NCBI GenBank assembly: GCA_030052745.1
Contig: JANBVO010000093.1
Coordinates: forward strand, 1 to 34,138
DNA: 34,138 bases
DNA from: Pleurostoma richardsiae
Lineage: Eukaryota; Ascomycota; Sordariomycetes; Calosphaeriales; Pleurostomataceae
Direction: 5' to 3'
The notes beneath the pieces are model-generated. The model had not been told where the DNA came from. It saw only the letters and a program-made list of their open reading frames with translations, and searched no databases. Positions 1 through 12,404 of this stretch are shown piece after piece. Each line of letters opens with the position of its first letter. Position 1 is the stretch's first letter. Both the position numbers and the translations under genes were made by a program.

Positions 1-656
1 GGCGATATGAGGAATTGGGATGTGTGCGGGGAGATGAAAAAAGTGGGGGGCGAACACGAGCTTGCAATAGACAGTAATCAGCGGCCTAGGGTCGATCTAG
101 TACGGCGCATCTGCCAGGTAGCCAAGTCCTCTCTGAAGATAAGACCTTGCAGCTGTATCCGGAAGGAACAATATCTAGCATGCGGATGTCGCAGTTCGTT
201 TTCCTATCTCTTACTAGTACGCGTCGACAGCTCTATAGTTCCTGTTTCACAAAAGCGTGGCTCAACGCCTTCCCTGTCAACGTGGCCGGTCCCGCCCGGA
301 GTTCTTAGGTAGAGCTGTCACAGGCTGTTCGAGGCGCTCCCAGGAATTGGATTGCGTAGTGTGCCGCTCTCCTGGCGATGACTGAAACGGTCGCACCCAG
401 TCATAGACTCTCAGGAGCGAGGTCGACGTGAAGGAGGGGCTCCCCACCTAGCTAGGTATACAGCAGGCAACCTTGACGGAACATAGAACTGCAGGGGAGC
501 TCGCGCAGGATTCGGATCCAGCTTCTCGGAAATCCGGTCTCGACCACTCAGGTAGTAGGATCCAATTCCCTTACAACGTATATCATAATTAGTAGGCAGC
601 GAGAACTCCTGCGCCTCTCAGTCGAGACATATCTCAACAAAGCAGACCTCGCAGCC
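1..656. other. Left edge and upstream region of the guanine deaminase gene
   Basis: No gene can be supported here. An open frame at 7-312 has no recognisable domain, no homologue I know, and Arg/Ser/Pro-rich composition typical of chance frames. The last few hundred bases presumably hold the promoter and 5' UTR of the guanine deaminase. I looked for the TCGG-N6-CCGA target of the purine activator UaY. I found only TCGG-AAAT-CCGG near 525-536, whose spacing and last bases do not fit. Confidence 0.5.
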
Positions 657-2012
657 ATGACGACGTCGCCTTCTCCCCAAGTTTTCCATGGCACGTTCAT
701 CCACTCTATAACTCCCCAAGACGTAGAGATCATCATCGATGGCCTGCTCGTTGTGTCTGCTGCGGGGAAGATTGTTCAGATAGAACGCGATGTTTCCCTT
801 GAAGACGTCCCGAAGCATGTCACCTCACTTGGCATCTCAGACGTCCTGGTCAACGTTCTTCAACGGGGCGAGTTCCTGATCCCGGGCTTTATCGACACGC
901 ATAACCACGCACCGCAATGGGCTCAGCGAGGACTGGGCGGCGGCCTCGAAATCATGGAGTGGCTGAACACAGTTACGTTTCCGCATGAATCGAAGTTCAA
1001 GGACCCGGAATATGCCCGAATCACCTATGCCAAGTGCGTGGATGGCTTTCTCAAGCAGGGCGTAACGACGGCGTCCTATTACGGCAGTCTCCACGGCGAG
1101 GCGACCAAGATCCTCGCCGAGACGTGCCTTGCGAAAGGTCAGCGTGCTCTCGTCGGCAAGTGCAACATGGCCAGGAACGCGCCGGACTTCTATCGGGACG
1201 AGAGCTCCCAGGAGTCTCTGGACACTACGGAGGATTTCATCGCCCACGTAAAGAAGCTAGATCCTGAAGGGAGGCTAGTGCAGCCAATTCTGACACCGCG
1301 GTTTGCTATCTGCTGCGACGCAGAGCTGTTGGCCGGCATTGGTAAGATCGCCGAGCGGGAGCAGGACATGATGATCCAGACGCACTTCGACGAGTCCCCG
1401 GAAGAGGTAACGGTGACGCGCGAGCTCTTCCCCGAGTTCGGCAACGAGGCCGACCTGTATGAGCACTTCGGCCTGTTCAACGAACGGACGATCATGGCGC
1501 ACTGCATCTACCCGAACGACTACGAAATCGGGAGGCTAAAGGACAGGGATGTCGGCGTGGCTCATTGTCCTGTTAGCAACAGTACCGGTGGCGCCTTTGG
1601 CGCAGCGCCGATCCGGACATATCTGGATAAGGGGATCAAGGTCGGTCTGGGCACTGACTCGGGCGGAGGCTTCAGCAGCAGCATCCTGGACGCTATTAGA
1701 CAGTCATTGATTATTAGCAACGCCCGGGCTGTCATGACCAAGGATAGAAGCGTCCTAGTCACGCTGAAGGAAGCATTCTACATGGCCACCCTTGGCGGCG
1801 CAAAAGTGTGTGGGATGGGGGATAAGATCGGGACGTTTGCCGTCGGGAAGGAGTTCGACGCGCTGAGGATTAGCACGGGAGAGGGAGTTGGCGCGAGCAC
1901 GTTAGTAGAAGAGGACGATGTTATAGACGTGGTGTTCGAGAAGTTTCTCATGTCGGGAGACGATAGGAACATCGCGTCAGTGTATGTTCAAGGCAGGTCA
2001 GTCAAGCTTTGA
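657..2012 (+). CDS. GUD1: Guanine deaminase (guanine to xanthine + ammonia)
   Basis: A single exon encodes 451 aa, the usual size for the family. The enzyme hydrolyses guanine to xanthine and ammonia in the cytosol, an entry step of purine salvage and use of purines as nitrogen source. It is an amidohydrolase with every metal and catalytic position visible: H82 and H84 (DTHNH), H243 with catalytic E246 (THFDES), H282 (MAHC) and D334 (GLGTDSGG). The N-terminal HGTFIHS and the C-terminal KFLMSGDDRNIASVYVQG also match the eukaryotic enzyme closely along its length. The ATG at 657 gives the right N-terminus, since FHGTFIHS lies about ten residues in as in known homologues. The C-terminus SVKL is not a good peroxisomal signal. 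Its + strand neighbour, the glutaminase, also releases ammonia. Confidence 0.93.
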   Translation: MTTSPSPQVFHGTFIHSITPQDVEIIIDGLLVVSAAGKIVQIERDVSLEDVPKHVTSLGISDVLVNVLQRGEFLIPGFIDTHNHAPQWAQRGLGGGLEIMEWLNTVTFPHESKFKDPEYARITYAKCVDGFLKQGVTTASYYGSLHGEATKILAETCLAKGQRALVGKCNMARNAPDFYRDESSQESLDTTEDFIAHVKKLDPEGRLVQPILTPRFAICCDAELLAGIGKIAEREQDMMIQTHFDESPEEVTVTRELFPEFGNEADLYEHFGLFNERTIMAHCIYPNDYEIGRLKDRDVGVAHCPVSNSTGGAFGAAPIRTYLDKGIKVGLGTDSGGGFSSSILDAIRQSLIISNARAVMTKDRSVLVTLKEAFYMATLGGAKVCGMGDKIGTFAVGKEFDALRISTGEGVGASTLVEEDDVIDVVFEKFLMSGDDRNIASVYVQGRSVKL

Positions 2013-4284
2013 CCAGTGCTGGCAAGATCAACGGTTATGAAGCAAGTGTCGATGATTCGCTAATGACATATGAGTCTCGACCCTGAAGGATGTTCTGTCA
2101 ACGATGAAGTCTTTCTGATGCTTGTGCAAGAGTTGAGCATGACGTCCGAGGACCCCGTAACTATGGTCTGACCGATTAGACGACTCTTTCATATACATTC
2201 TCTGGGGAAAGTCACCGATCTGAAACAGGAATAAGTGGAGTATCAATCCACACACTCGTAAATGACAATCTTGTAAACTCAAAATTTTGTTTCAAGCAGA
2301 GTTATATATATAGAGCAGCCTTCCATTTCCTGTTACCGTCAATGTGGGTTGCCGACTAATCATTACGCATCATTGGCATAAGCGTGTTTGATTACTTACT
2401 ACTCTTATATCCCGCTTTAGGATTCTCGTCAGGAGTGATACTTCCAGCTATCCTCTGAACATTCTGGGCAAACATAGGTGCTCTGAAAGTCTCAACGACG
2501 CTTATTGATGTGGTTAAGCGAAAAACAAAGATATTTGGAGGTCCTAACAACAGCCCTATATTGACATGCGTAGTCTTATGAGGCCTGTCAAAGATACGTA
2601 ACACTAGAGATGTAGAACCCCGTGCTGATATTGAATCCTAGCATCGCGACGTTCACAATAAGTCTTGGCCACGAATAATTCGCTGAGGGAATCAGTACAA
2701 GATCCAGTGGGAGACATGGTTCAGGGCTCGATCCCAGATATTATGCATTAGATGATTCCGTGGGCTTCGCTAGCAGTCCCTACAAGAGTTGGGCTAGTAG
2801 TATCAGGTCATGGCGTCATGGAAAGGAAAGGGCCGAAGAGGAAGGAAAGGTACTCCGCTGTGAGGTGGAATGAGCCGGCGTTGCATCAATTAGCTCCTCA
2901 TGCACAGCTGAAGGGATCTCAACTATCGATATCAACCCATTTATAACCGCCAATAGATCCTTCCGTTTCTTTTGACCTCGAGCTGTAGCACGCAAGCGTT
3001 CTTCGCGAAGCCTGTTCCTAGGCAGTCAGGGGTCCTCCAGTCTTCTGACGACTACCCTGTGGACCATGACTTGTCTTCACCGTTGCATAATGTTTGATTC
3101 GAGAAATGACAATGGACGTTTGCGCCAGGGCAGAACGCTTCGTGTGAGCAAGACAGATGGTTGGTTGGACAGTCGCTACATCGGTCCTTCTCCCACCGAA
3201 ATTAGCATGGGGTCACGTACGCAACTTGGAACTTCCCTGCCAGGAAATTGGGCGACAAGGTGCCATTGCATGAGGTCATCTGAGGTGGCCGGCGGTTATT
3301 TTATGAACCAAGGCACCACACATGTATAGCAGGAACTGTAACGTTTTACTGGAAGCAGCATTTGGGGAACTCTCCAACCGATTAACCTAATAAGTATAGG
3401 GGCAGCCATAAGCCTCCTCGGTAGATGACTCTGCATCCACTACTGTTCTTCCCACTATGTTCCCCAAACTTTACCCCTGTCCCGCCTTTTTCATCTGATC
3501 CGATCACCTGCGCGGCAACGCTTTGAGCACATTCGAGTGGATGATAGTGTCAGCTGTCGATACCGTGCCCACCATCTAGCGGTCAAGCTATACAAGTCTC
3601 TCCGGCTTTCTGAGGTATGCGCCTTCTCCTTCCCACTGTGCATGAAGCTCAGAGTGGGGAGCGCCTCCGTCTCCGGTTTTGTAGCTGAAAATCCGAGGTA
3701 TGAAAGCTCAGCTGTGCCACCGACGTGGAGTTGGAGGCAGACACTCGGTTTGTTTCCAGAGACTCCTAATGAATACAGGAAGAACACCGTTCTAAGCGCT
3801 CGAAACTGTCTCATTTCAACACCTCGTTTCACCATATTTCCAGCGGTTATTTCAACCTTTGTCTTCTACTCCAATACTGCTCTTCGACGAATAAACGTGA
3901 GGCCACGGCATAACCCATCTCCAGGTCCTCAGCATAGATACTACGTTTCTTTTGAAGCACGTTGACCCCTTGTCTTTCCCACTTAGACTATTCCTTCGTC
4001 TGAAGACCAGCCACGAAACCTTCCTCTTCCGGAAGGGTTGTTTTCACCAGTCACCTGGTTCTGTCATTTACTCCACCCCATGCTCCCCATGGGGCTGAAA
4101 GAGCTATGACCTATAAGTTTGCCTGCGAACTCTTCGAGCACTTATATACACTGTAGGTCCTTCATGGGTTTAGGCGTTGTGATATCTGGCATGTAGCTGT
4201 CATTAGCGTTCCGGGCACAAGTGTTTCCGTCTTCGTTCTAATTCTTGCAAGGCTCCTCTTGTCCTTTCATTTCCTCTAGGCGAA
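2013..4284. other. Long intergenic region between guanine deaminase and glutaminase
   Basis: About 2.3 kb without a supportable gene. Open frames at 3066-3329 (+), 3537-3965 (+) and 3491-3835 (-) have no recognisable domains, and the last two overlap on opposite strands. The right end is presumably the glutaminase promoter, with pyrimidine-rich stretches at about 4250-4280 just before its ATG. No repeats, tRNA-like folds or transposon ends were seen. Confidence 0.5.
4143..4148 (+). promoter_or_regulatory. Possible TATA box of the glutaminase gene
   Basis: TATATA lies 137 bp before the ATG at 4285, in a reasonable position for a fungal TATA element with a 5' UTR of about 100 nt. This rests on sequence and position only. 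Confidence 0.3.
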
Positions 4285-6560
4285 ATGCGTCTTCTCTCGG
4301 TATTAAGCACCCTATTAGCGGTCTCCGGAGAGGTGGTACATGGGTCTACCTTCTCCCCTCTCAGGCCCCCAGCTATCCCCTTAGCGGTTGTATCACCCTA
4401 CGTCAGCACTTGGCTGAGGGGTGACACGCTGCCAGGAACATGGCCAACGTTCTGGAAGTAAGGCAATATTTCCCCGTGATGATAATGTCTTACTCATCTG
4501 GTACACCACAGTGGCGCTATTACTGGCTGGCAAGGATTCATCTCAGTAGACGGAACGGTCTACAACTGGATGGGCGCTGCCCCTGGTCCGTCTACCGTTA
4601 CCCAGACGGCGTTTCAGTACACCTCTACCAGGAGTATCTTCACCTTCGATGTTGCCGGCAAGGTCACGATGACTGTCACATTTCTGTCCCCAGTATATCC
4701 CAACGACTTCGTGAAGAAGTCTCTCCAGTACTCATATGTCGACGTGAGTGTCGTTTCGGCGGACGGCTCAAGCCACAGTGTCTCCGTTTATATGGACATG
4801 TCCGGGGGTAAGAGATTCATGTTTTACTATTCTCGGCACTCATATGCTAATCTGGGACCTACTAGAGTGGATGGCGGGAGACCGAACCACGGTCATCGAC
4901 TGGGCCACCGGCACGTATAACGGCGTAGCTTATCACAAGTTCTGGAACCCAAGCCAAGTCATCTATCAGGAGAAGAACGACCAAGCCAACTGGGGAACTG
5001 TATTCCTTGGTACCACCTCTGGTCAGGGTGTGAGTCTATTTTGACGTTGAGTTCCTGATGTTAAGGAGCATTGGTGGGCTGGCGGAAGTCAGAGCTAATC
5101 CTCGCCGCAGATGACATACCAGATCGGCGAAGACACAGTAGTTCGGACTCAGTTTGTGAACAACAGGGTCCTCAACGACACTGTGGACTCCGACTTCCGA
5201 GCCGTGAATAGCAATTGGTGAGTGAACACCCTAGCTTTGAGTGTGTAATATTTCCTAACGAGAGCATCGCAGGCCTGTTTTCGCTTTCGCTCATGACCTG
5301 GGTACTATTGGAACTTCTGCTGTGAGCGTCCAGTTCGGGCTCGGCCTTTGCCAGATATACACCATCAATTTCCAGGGCTCTGGAAGCTCAGCCCAGTCTC
5401 TGCAAGGGAACTGGTATGACGAGTGGAGTGACGGGATCTACGCCATGGCCGACTGGGTCAGTGGCTACTCCACCGAGGCCACCTACTCTACTCAGATCGA
5501 CTCTGACGTGTACGCCGACAGCTATGCTGCAGCCGGCTCAAACTATGCCGCCATCACCACACTCGCCGTCCGCCAGGCCTTCGGCGGCCTGCAGCCCGGG
5601 AAAGGGACATCCCAAAGCTATCTCTTCCTCAAGGAGATCAGCTCCGACGGTGACATCTCCACGGTCGACGTCATCTTCCCGGCGTTCCCGATTCTCGCCT
5701 ACTTCAACACGACCCTCGTCAAGCTGCTCCTTGACCCTCTGTACGAGAACCAGGAGAGCGGTCACTACCCCAATACGTACTCAATGCACGATCTCGGCAC
5801 TTTCCCTAACGCCCTGGGCTACCCGGCTGGCAACGACGAGGAGATGCCGGTGGAGGAGTGTGGCAACATGATCATCATGACACTGTCCTACGCCCAGAAG
5901 TCCGGCGATACCGCTTACTTGACGAAGCACTATAGCAAGCTCCAGCAGTGGACCTCGTACCTCGTCAACGACAGCCTCATCCCGGCGAATCAGCTGTCCA
6001 CGGACGATTTCGCGGGCACGTTGGCCAACCAGACCAACCTCGCGCTCAAGGGCATCATCGGCATCGCGGCGATGGGCAAGATCGCGCAACTGACCGGTAA
6101 CTCGGACACGTATACGTCGACGGCGCAGTCATACATCTCGCAGTGGTACAGCTACGGCATCAACAGCGCGGCGTCGCCGCCGCACACGGAGCTCGACTAC
6201 AACGATGCGACTTCGTGGGGGCTGCTGTACAATCTGTACGCTGACAAGATTCTCGGGCTCGGCCTGGTCAAGAGCGCCGTGTACGACCAGCAGAGTGCGT
6301 TCTACCCGACAGTCGAGAACACATACGGGGTGCCGCTCGATACGAGGCACACGTACACGAAGCTGGACTGGCAGTGCTGGGTTGCGGCCATCGCCAGCAA
6401 TTCCACCCGCGACTCCTTCTATAGCACGATCGTGAGCTGGCTCGGCAACACGAGTGCCCGGGTGCCGATGACAGACTGGTACCAGACCACTGACGGGACA
6501 TCGCCTGGCTTCATAGCCCGTCCCGTGGTGGGCGGTCTCTTCGCCGAGCTGGCCCTGTAG
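4285..6560 (+). CDS. gtaA: Secreted glutaminase, GtaA family
   Basis: Extracellular or wall-associated enzyme of the filamentous-fungal GtaA family (glutamine to glutamate + ammonia). Five exons: 4285-4457, 4512-4807, 4866-5029, 5111-5217, 5273-6560. The four introns are 54, 58, 81 and 55 bp, all GT-AG, and the frame is kept throughout, giving 675 aa, close to known GtaA proteins of about 690 aa. The N-terminus is a signal peptide (MRLLSVLSTLLAVSGEVVHG) followed by the family opening FSPLRPPAIPLAV and the WPTFW segment. Family blocks follow in order: VDGTVYNWMG, WPVFAFAHDLG at the exon 4/5 join, then in exon 5 SYAAITTLAVRQAFGG, DVIFPAFPILAYFN, YPNTYSMHDLG and EMPVEECGNM. The C-terminal half also has LDTRHTYTKLDWQCW and a close at RPVVGGLF. 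Several N-glycosylation sequons occur (NTT, NDS, NQT, NST, NTS). The upstream ATG at 4440 is a false start inside exon 1. Confidence 0.93.
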
Positions 6561-7493
6561 GCAAAGTGGTGGTTGGAACGTGGAAACTATGAAGTGCGGC
6601 GGAAGGACGCATCTGCGCTGCTGTACATAGGTAGTGATATCTCTAGTTTCCGACAAGTACATGTAATGAGACACAAGTCCGGGACACAGTGTCTGGATTT
6701 AGGGGGCAGCGACCCCCGCAACGCCACCGTTTTCAGAAAGAATAAGGTGCGCCGTGTCTCATAAGGAGCGAAACATAGAAGCAGAGACACTCCCCATGAT
6801 GTTCTCTCGCTGTAATCTAGGAGACATTGTTTTACTTCGACGAGGACGGACGGCCGGACGGGTCGGGGACGCGTGTTAATGTTTCTGGCAGTGCCGCTAA
6901 TCAATTCCTATCGCGGCGGCGATCATTAAGCTCCACCTCTGCCGGGGCCCTTGCTTGTTTGTTCCTGATTAGGCCGCAAGAAAGGTCGAGAAGCCGGATT
7001 TGGGGCGCCCGCTACTGCACCACGTAATGCGGCAGTGCATGCGATACGGGAGCGGACACTAGAGAATCTCGCATCTTCCCCGACTCTCCCCCCTTCTCTC
7101 TCACACCTCCTCAGCCCAACGGATCACTTTCGCGCTCTGCTCGACTTTCCCACGAGGGTCTTTGTGCCCAATTCCAATCGCTACATCATTATTTCGTTCG
7201 CTTGAGAAGGAGAGCGGGAGACGAGGAATCCGACGACATATCGGAGCTGACCGACCGGATCTTTCGGCGACGCGAGCGGGTCCAGGTTCACTCGACAGGA
7301 ATCCACCGCATCATCACGACGCGATCGAACTCGAATTGCTTGTCTATCAGTCCTGGTCGCCCCTGCGTCGAATAAAAAAAAGGACTCCTAGTTACGGCGG
7401 CCCATTGTGCGAAGGGGCATACAAGGAAGGGCAGATTAGAGAAAGCCATGTGCTGAGGCGGTCAGCCAGCTAGCAGCTGCGTCGTGGAGCACG
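6561..7493. other. Intergenic region, glutaminase 3' side and flippase promoter
   Basis: No gene is supportable. The right part (about 7070-7160) is rich in CT/CCTC runs typical of fungal promoters and 5' UTRs and probably belongs to the flippase gene. An open frame at 7162-7473 (+) has no recognisable domain and may simply lie in the leader. Confidence 0.5.
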
Positions 7494-10400
7494 ATGAACG
7501 ACATCAATGGCGCCGGAGACGGCAGAGGGGCGACCTCCGAGGACCTCGCGTCTGAGATCGGACACGAGAAGAGCCGCGGCAGCGCCCTCGGCATCTTGCA
7601 GAGCCGTCGCAAGGAGGGACAAGCACGAGCTTCGCCGGCAGCACCAGCAGCGGAGCGCCTTCGACACACCTGCCAGCAGTTGTACAACCGCTATGTCGCC
7701 CAGCTGATACTTGGTCGACGCAGTCTTCCGCCATCTAAGGAGGGCCGGCGGATCCCCCTCCGCTTCGGCGACGGTGAAGCCCACGGCGATGATCACGACA
7801 AGCCTTTGACCGACGAGCGGCGCGGCGGGCCTTACATCTCAAACGCGATCCGCACGTCGCGCTATAACATGATCGACTTCTTCCCCAAGCAGCTATTCTT
7901 TCAGTTCTCGCGTCTCGGCAACTTCTACTTCCTCTGCATTGGTGTGCCCCAGATGATCCCCGGCCTCAGCACTACGGGAAATTACACCACGATCCTACCG
8001 TTGCTCTTCTTCGTCCTGCTCACCATCGTCAAGGAGGGCTACGACGACTACAAGCGGCACCGGCTCGACAAGGTTGAGAACGCCACTATCGCGACAGTGC
8101 TGAGGAGGGCAGACGACAGGGCTGATACATCGCATAGCTTGTTGAGAAAGCTTGCCTTGCACATTCCATGGATTCGCGCGAGGTTGTCCAAGGAAGTGGA
8201 AGACCATGACCCCAAGGACCCGGTTGTTGGTGGCTTTCAGTGGAAGAAGAGGAAGTGGTCGAGCCTAAGAGTCGGAGACGTCATACGGCTGTCGAGAGAC
8301 GAAAACGTGCCGACGGACATCGTCCTGCTCCACGCCGACGGTGAAAATGGCCTCGCTTACATCGAGACAATGGCTTTAGACGGAGAGACCAATCTCAAGA
8401 GCAAGCAAGTCTCTGCTGCCCTGAAGGACTGCAATACGACGGAGGGCATTTTGTCCTGCCGTGCTGAGTTTGTCGTCGAAGACCCCAACCCGGATCTCTA
8501 TCGCTTCGACGGCAGGGTCACCGTGGGAGATGAGACACTTCCGCTGACCTCGAACGAAGTCGTCTACCGGGGCTCCACCGTCCGCAACACTAACTGCGCC
8601 ATCGGAGTCGTGATCAACACCGGCGAGGAGTGCAAGATCCGTATGAATGCAAATCAGCACCCCAATGCTAAGAGGCCCGCCCTCGAGAGCGTCTACAACA
8701 GGATCGTCGTGTCTCTGGTCTTCTACGTGATCATATTGACTGCGGGTTGCTCTGTGGGATACCTGATCTGGAAGAACAAGACTGAGAAGTACGCCTGGTA
8801 TCTCAACGGTGACTCCGTCTCGGCGGCCGAGATCATCGTCGGCTTCGCCATCCAGTTTAATAACGTCATCCCGCTGTCTCTTTACGTTACGCTGGAAATG
8901 ATCAAGATCGGCCAGATGTTGAACCTCAACGGGGACGTCGAGATGTACGACGAGGCGTCCGACACCCCAGCGCGGTGTAACACAAATACCATTCTGGAGA
9001 ACCTGGGGCAGATCGGTTACATCTTCTCTGACAAGACGGGGACGCTGACCGAGAATGTCATGAAGTTCCGGAAAATGAGCATTGCAGGAACATCCTGGCT
9101 TCACGAGATGGATATTAGTACCGGGGAGGATGAGGGAGCAGAGCGGCCAACCTACGCGCCTGAGATGGCAGGAAAGAAGGCGACAAAAACTCGTATCTCC
9201 ATCGAAGAGGCCGGGAGGGTGACTGAAAAGGGACACGAAGTAACTTTCTCGCCAGCATCACCGCAGATGCTGCCTCGCACTCCCTCCATGGCTAGACGAT
9301 CGTCGTCCCACTGGCGCTCCACAGGACGACCGGATCTTGCCCAGCCAGAGCTGACGACATACGACTTGCTCGAGTACATTCAGCGGAGACCTTACTCGCC
9401 ATTTGCGCGGAAAGCTATTCAGTACATCCTGGCTCTGGCACTCTGCCACACATGTTTGCCGGAGGTCAAGGACGGCGAGATCCAGTTCCAGGCGTCGTCT
9501 CCAGACGAGCTTGCCCTGGTGAAAGCCGCGCAGGAGATGGGGTTCCTGGTTATCCAGCGCTCTGCGCAGCAGACAACTCTCCGTATCTCCATCGGAGAAG
9601 GAACCATGGAGACACGAACGTACGAGATCCTCGACGTGATAGAGTTCAGCAGCAAGCGGAAGCGCATGACAATCATCGTGCGGTGCCCAGACGGGCGAAT
9701 CTGGCTCATCTCTAAGGGGGCTGATTCTATGATTCTCCCGCGACTGAAGCTTGCCAACCTAGCCATACAGAAGGCCAACGAGGTCCGGAAGAGCGCGGAG
9801 CTGGAGCGTGTTATGCAGCGTAAGAGCGAGCAGCTGGAGCCGCGTAACAGCTTCGGAGGACGACCGAGTCTGAACATCCGTAGGAGCCTCGCGCTGGCCC
9901 GTCAGACGAACCCAACTGTATCTGGATCGTCGAGCAGCCGGCCGCCCATGGCAGACCGGACCAAGTCTGAGACGGGCAAAATGCGGCGGTCAGTTGACAT
10001 CCTCCGTCAGCAGCATCACACAATATCTGCTCGTGCGGCGTCGTTTGATGAGCCATCTCCTAGCCGGCAACTCCATCATAATCTTTTCAGTCCGTCACAT
10101 ATGCCGGAGAAGTTCTCCTTCCTCGATGACCCCTCGGTCAACGACGATGCCGCGATCTTTACTCGCTGCTTCAAGCACCTGGATGACTTCGCCACTGAAG
10201 GCCTGCGCACTCTGCTGTATGCACACAAATTCATCCCGGAGCTGGAATACCTCGCGTGGAAGAAAGTATACCGCGACGCGACGACCAGCTTGGTCGACCG
10301 ACAAGAGGCCATCGAGGCTGCTGGTGATCTGATCGAGCAGAACCTCGACCTTGTCGGGGCGTCAGCCATCGAGGACAAGCTCCAGAAAGGCGTTCCCGAG

Positions 10401-11980
10401 ACGATTGACAAGCTGCGACGGGCCAACATCAAGATCTGGATGCTGACGGGTGACAAGCGGGAGACAGCCATCAACATCGCCCACTCAGCCCGCATCTGCC
10501 GACCCAGCTCGGAGATCTTCATCCTCGATGCCGCTAATGGTGACCTAGAAACGCAGCTGGTCGACATCATCGAGGACATGCGTTTGGCCCAGTCCGATCC
10601 CAATTTGGCGAGCCATAGCGTTCTAGTCGTTGACGGGCACACGCTCGGGATGATCGAGGGCCCGACCCCAGACGGTTCCGAGCCGGACCCCCGCATCCGA
10701 CAGCTCTTCCGCGGCCTAATCCCCAGCGTGGACTCGGTCATTTGCTGCCGGGCCTCGCCGGCACAGAAGGCAGCCATCATCCGCGTGATCCGCAAGGCCA
10801 ATCCCTCGCCGACGGACCCGCTGACGCTCGCCATCGGCGACGGCGCCAACGACTTGGCGATGCTGGCGGAGGCGCATGTTGGCGTGGGCATCTCGGGCCG
10901 CGAGGGCCTGCAGGCGGCGCGCGTGGCCGACTACGCGGTGGCGCAGTTCCGGTTCCTGCAGCGGCTGCTGCTGGTGCATGGGCGGTGGAACTACGTGCGG
11001 ACAGCGCGCTTCGTGCTCTTCACCTTCTGGAAGGAGATGTTCTTCTACGTGCCGACCGAGATCTTCTCGCGCTACACGGGGTCGACGGGCACGAGCCTGT
11101 ACGAGATGTGGTCGCTGACCGTGCTCAACGTGCTCTTCACCAGCCTGTGCGTCATCCTCATGGGCGTGTGGGAGCAGGACCTGCGCGCCGAGACGCTGCT
11201 CGCCGTGCCGGAGCTGTACGTCATGGGCCAGCGCGGCGGCGCGCTCAACATGCCGCAGTACGCGGGCTGGATGCTGGCCGCGGGCGCCGAGGGCGTGATG
11301 GTCTTCTTTGGCTGCTGGGCGGGATATGGCGTGTTCTCTCAGTTCAGCGACAACGGCCTGTTCGCCCTCGGTGACCTGGTCTTCAGCGCTGCCATGATGT
11401 GGACGAATTTGAAGTTGATGTGAGTGTCTCTTTTTCCTCCCCTATTCCTTTCCCAAGACTGACCACAAACGTGACTTTCAGGATCCTGGAGACTCATTAC
11501 AAGTCTTCCGTCATTCTCGGTGGATTCTTTATCACCGTTGCGGGCTGGTGGCTCTGGCAGTTCACGCTCGCCGGCCTCTACGCCCCGTCGCCGAGCCCCT
11601 ACGCCGTGCGGCACGCGTTCTGGACCACCTTCGGCGCGGACCTCGCCTGGTGGGCCACGCTCGGCGTGGTGCTCGCCGCGCTGGTCGTGCTGCTGGTCAT
11701 GTTCAAGACGGTCAAGCGCACGCTCGTCATCCACGGCCTGTGGAGGTGGCGCTGGGGCTGGCTCTGGGGCAACGGCGGCCGCGGCGCTGGGGGTCTGCGA
11801 GGACGGAAGGGAGCAGGCTTCGAAGGAAACCTTGAGGAGTGGGACGTCACGCTGTGGCAAGAGCTGGAGAAAGATCCGGCCGTGAGGGAGAAGTTGCGGC
11901 TCATGGCGAACGATGAGATGGAAGACAACGAGGAAGAGGAGCCGGAAGAGTTGCAGGGCATCGCAGAAAGAGAGGCTTGA
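7494..11980 (+). CDS. DNF3: P4-type ATPase, Dnf3-class phospholipid flippase
   Basis: Moves aminophospholipids or other lipids from the exoplasmic to the cytosolic leaflet using ATP, probably in Golgi, endosomal or plasma membranes. Two exons, 7494-11419 and 11482-11980, are joined through a 62-bp GT-AG intron that restores the frame (..LKLM-ILETH..) and adds the last membrane segments, giving 1474 aa. Motifs in order: YISNAIRTSRYN at about 113; QMIPGLSTTGNYTTI in the first membrane hairpin, the pattern that points to Dnf3 rather than Neo1 or Dnf1/2; DGET at 296; IPLSLYVTLE in TM4 near 457; the phosphorylation site DKTGTLTEN at D513; MLTGDKRETA; GDGAND at 1115-1120. Two low-complexity stretches (about 550-612 and 766-863, rich in Ser and Arg) interrupt the nucleotide-binding region. 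The C-terminal tail is acidic. Its partner would be a Cdc50-type subunit, which is not in this window. Confidence 0.93.
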
Positions 11981-12387
11981 AGAGGAAGGAGATGTCATGC
12001 GCGTGTCTCAGCTGGATATGATATGGTTGGATAAGGTGTTCTCTCTTTGGGCCGGGCCGTCGCGCACATACATGATGATACCCTGGATAAAGAGCGCATC
12101 GCTCTATTGGATTTCTTATGGTATAGAGGCGACGATATTTCCTTGATATAGAAGAGTGTCTAGATAGACTCATACACGTAATGTCTACACATGTTCCACT
12201 GCTATCCTTACGCAATGTTGAGGAGCTGCAGACTAAAGGTTCCTGTGTGCAAGGAAGCCGCTGCTGAACACCGAAGAACACAAAAATGAAAATAACAAGC
12301 TTGTAAAGATTATCTATCCTGTTTCTCATTTTTCGGTAATGACGTGTTAACGGAGGCAAGTCTAAAAGACTCAGCAAAATAGGAATT

Positions 12388-12394
12388 AAAAAAA
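12388..12394 (-). terminator. RNA polymerase III terminator of the tRNA gene
   Basis: Seven T on the minus strand, eleven bases after the 3' end of the mature tRNA sequence, as expected for Pol III termination. Confidence 0.75.
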
Positions 12395-12404
12395 GTCTTC
12401 CACT

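Noticed and set aside
7-312. 101-residue open frame at the left edge
   Set aside because: No domain, no splice partner, composition typical of a chance frame.
3491-3965. Overlapping open frames on both strands upstream of the glutaminase
   Set aside because: They overlap on opposite strands, match no family I recognise, and lie in likely promoter DNA.
4440-4920. Open frames starting at 4440 and 4570 as separate small genes
   Set aside because: 4440-4811 is an out-of-phase reading of exons 1-2; 4570-4807 is the true frame of glutaminase exon 2, which is joined upstream through the 4458-4511 intron.
8376-9236. 286-residue minus-strand frame inside the flippase
   Set aside because: Shadow of the GC-rich flippase coding sequence; no motif of its own.
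10076-10891. 271-residue minus-strand frame inside the flippase
   Set aside because: Mirror of the conserved P-domain; Ser/Met/Arg-rich antisense composition and no family match.
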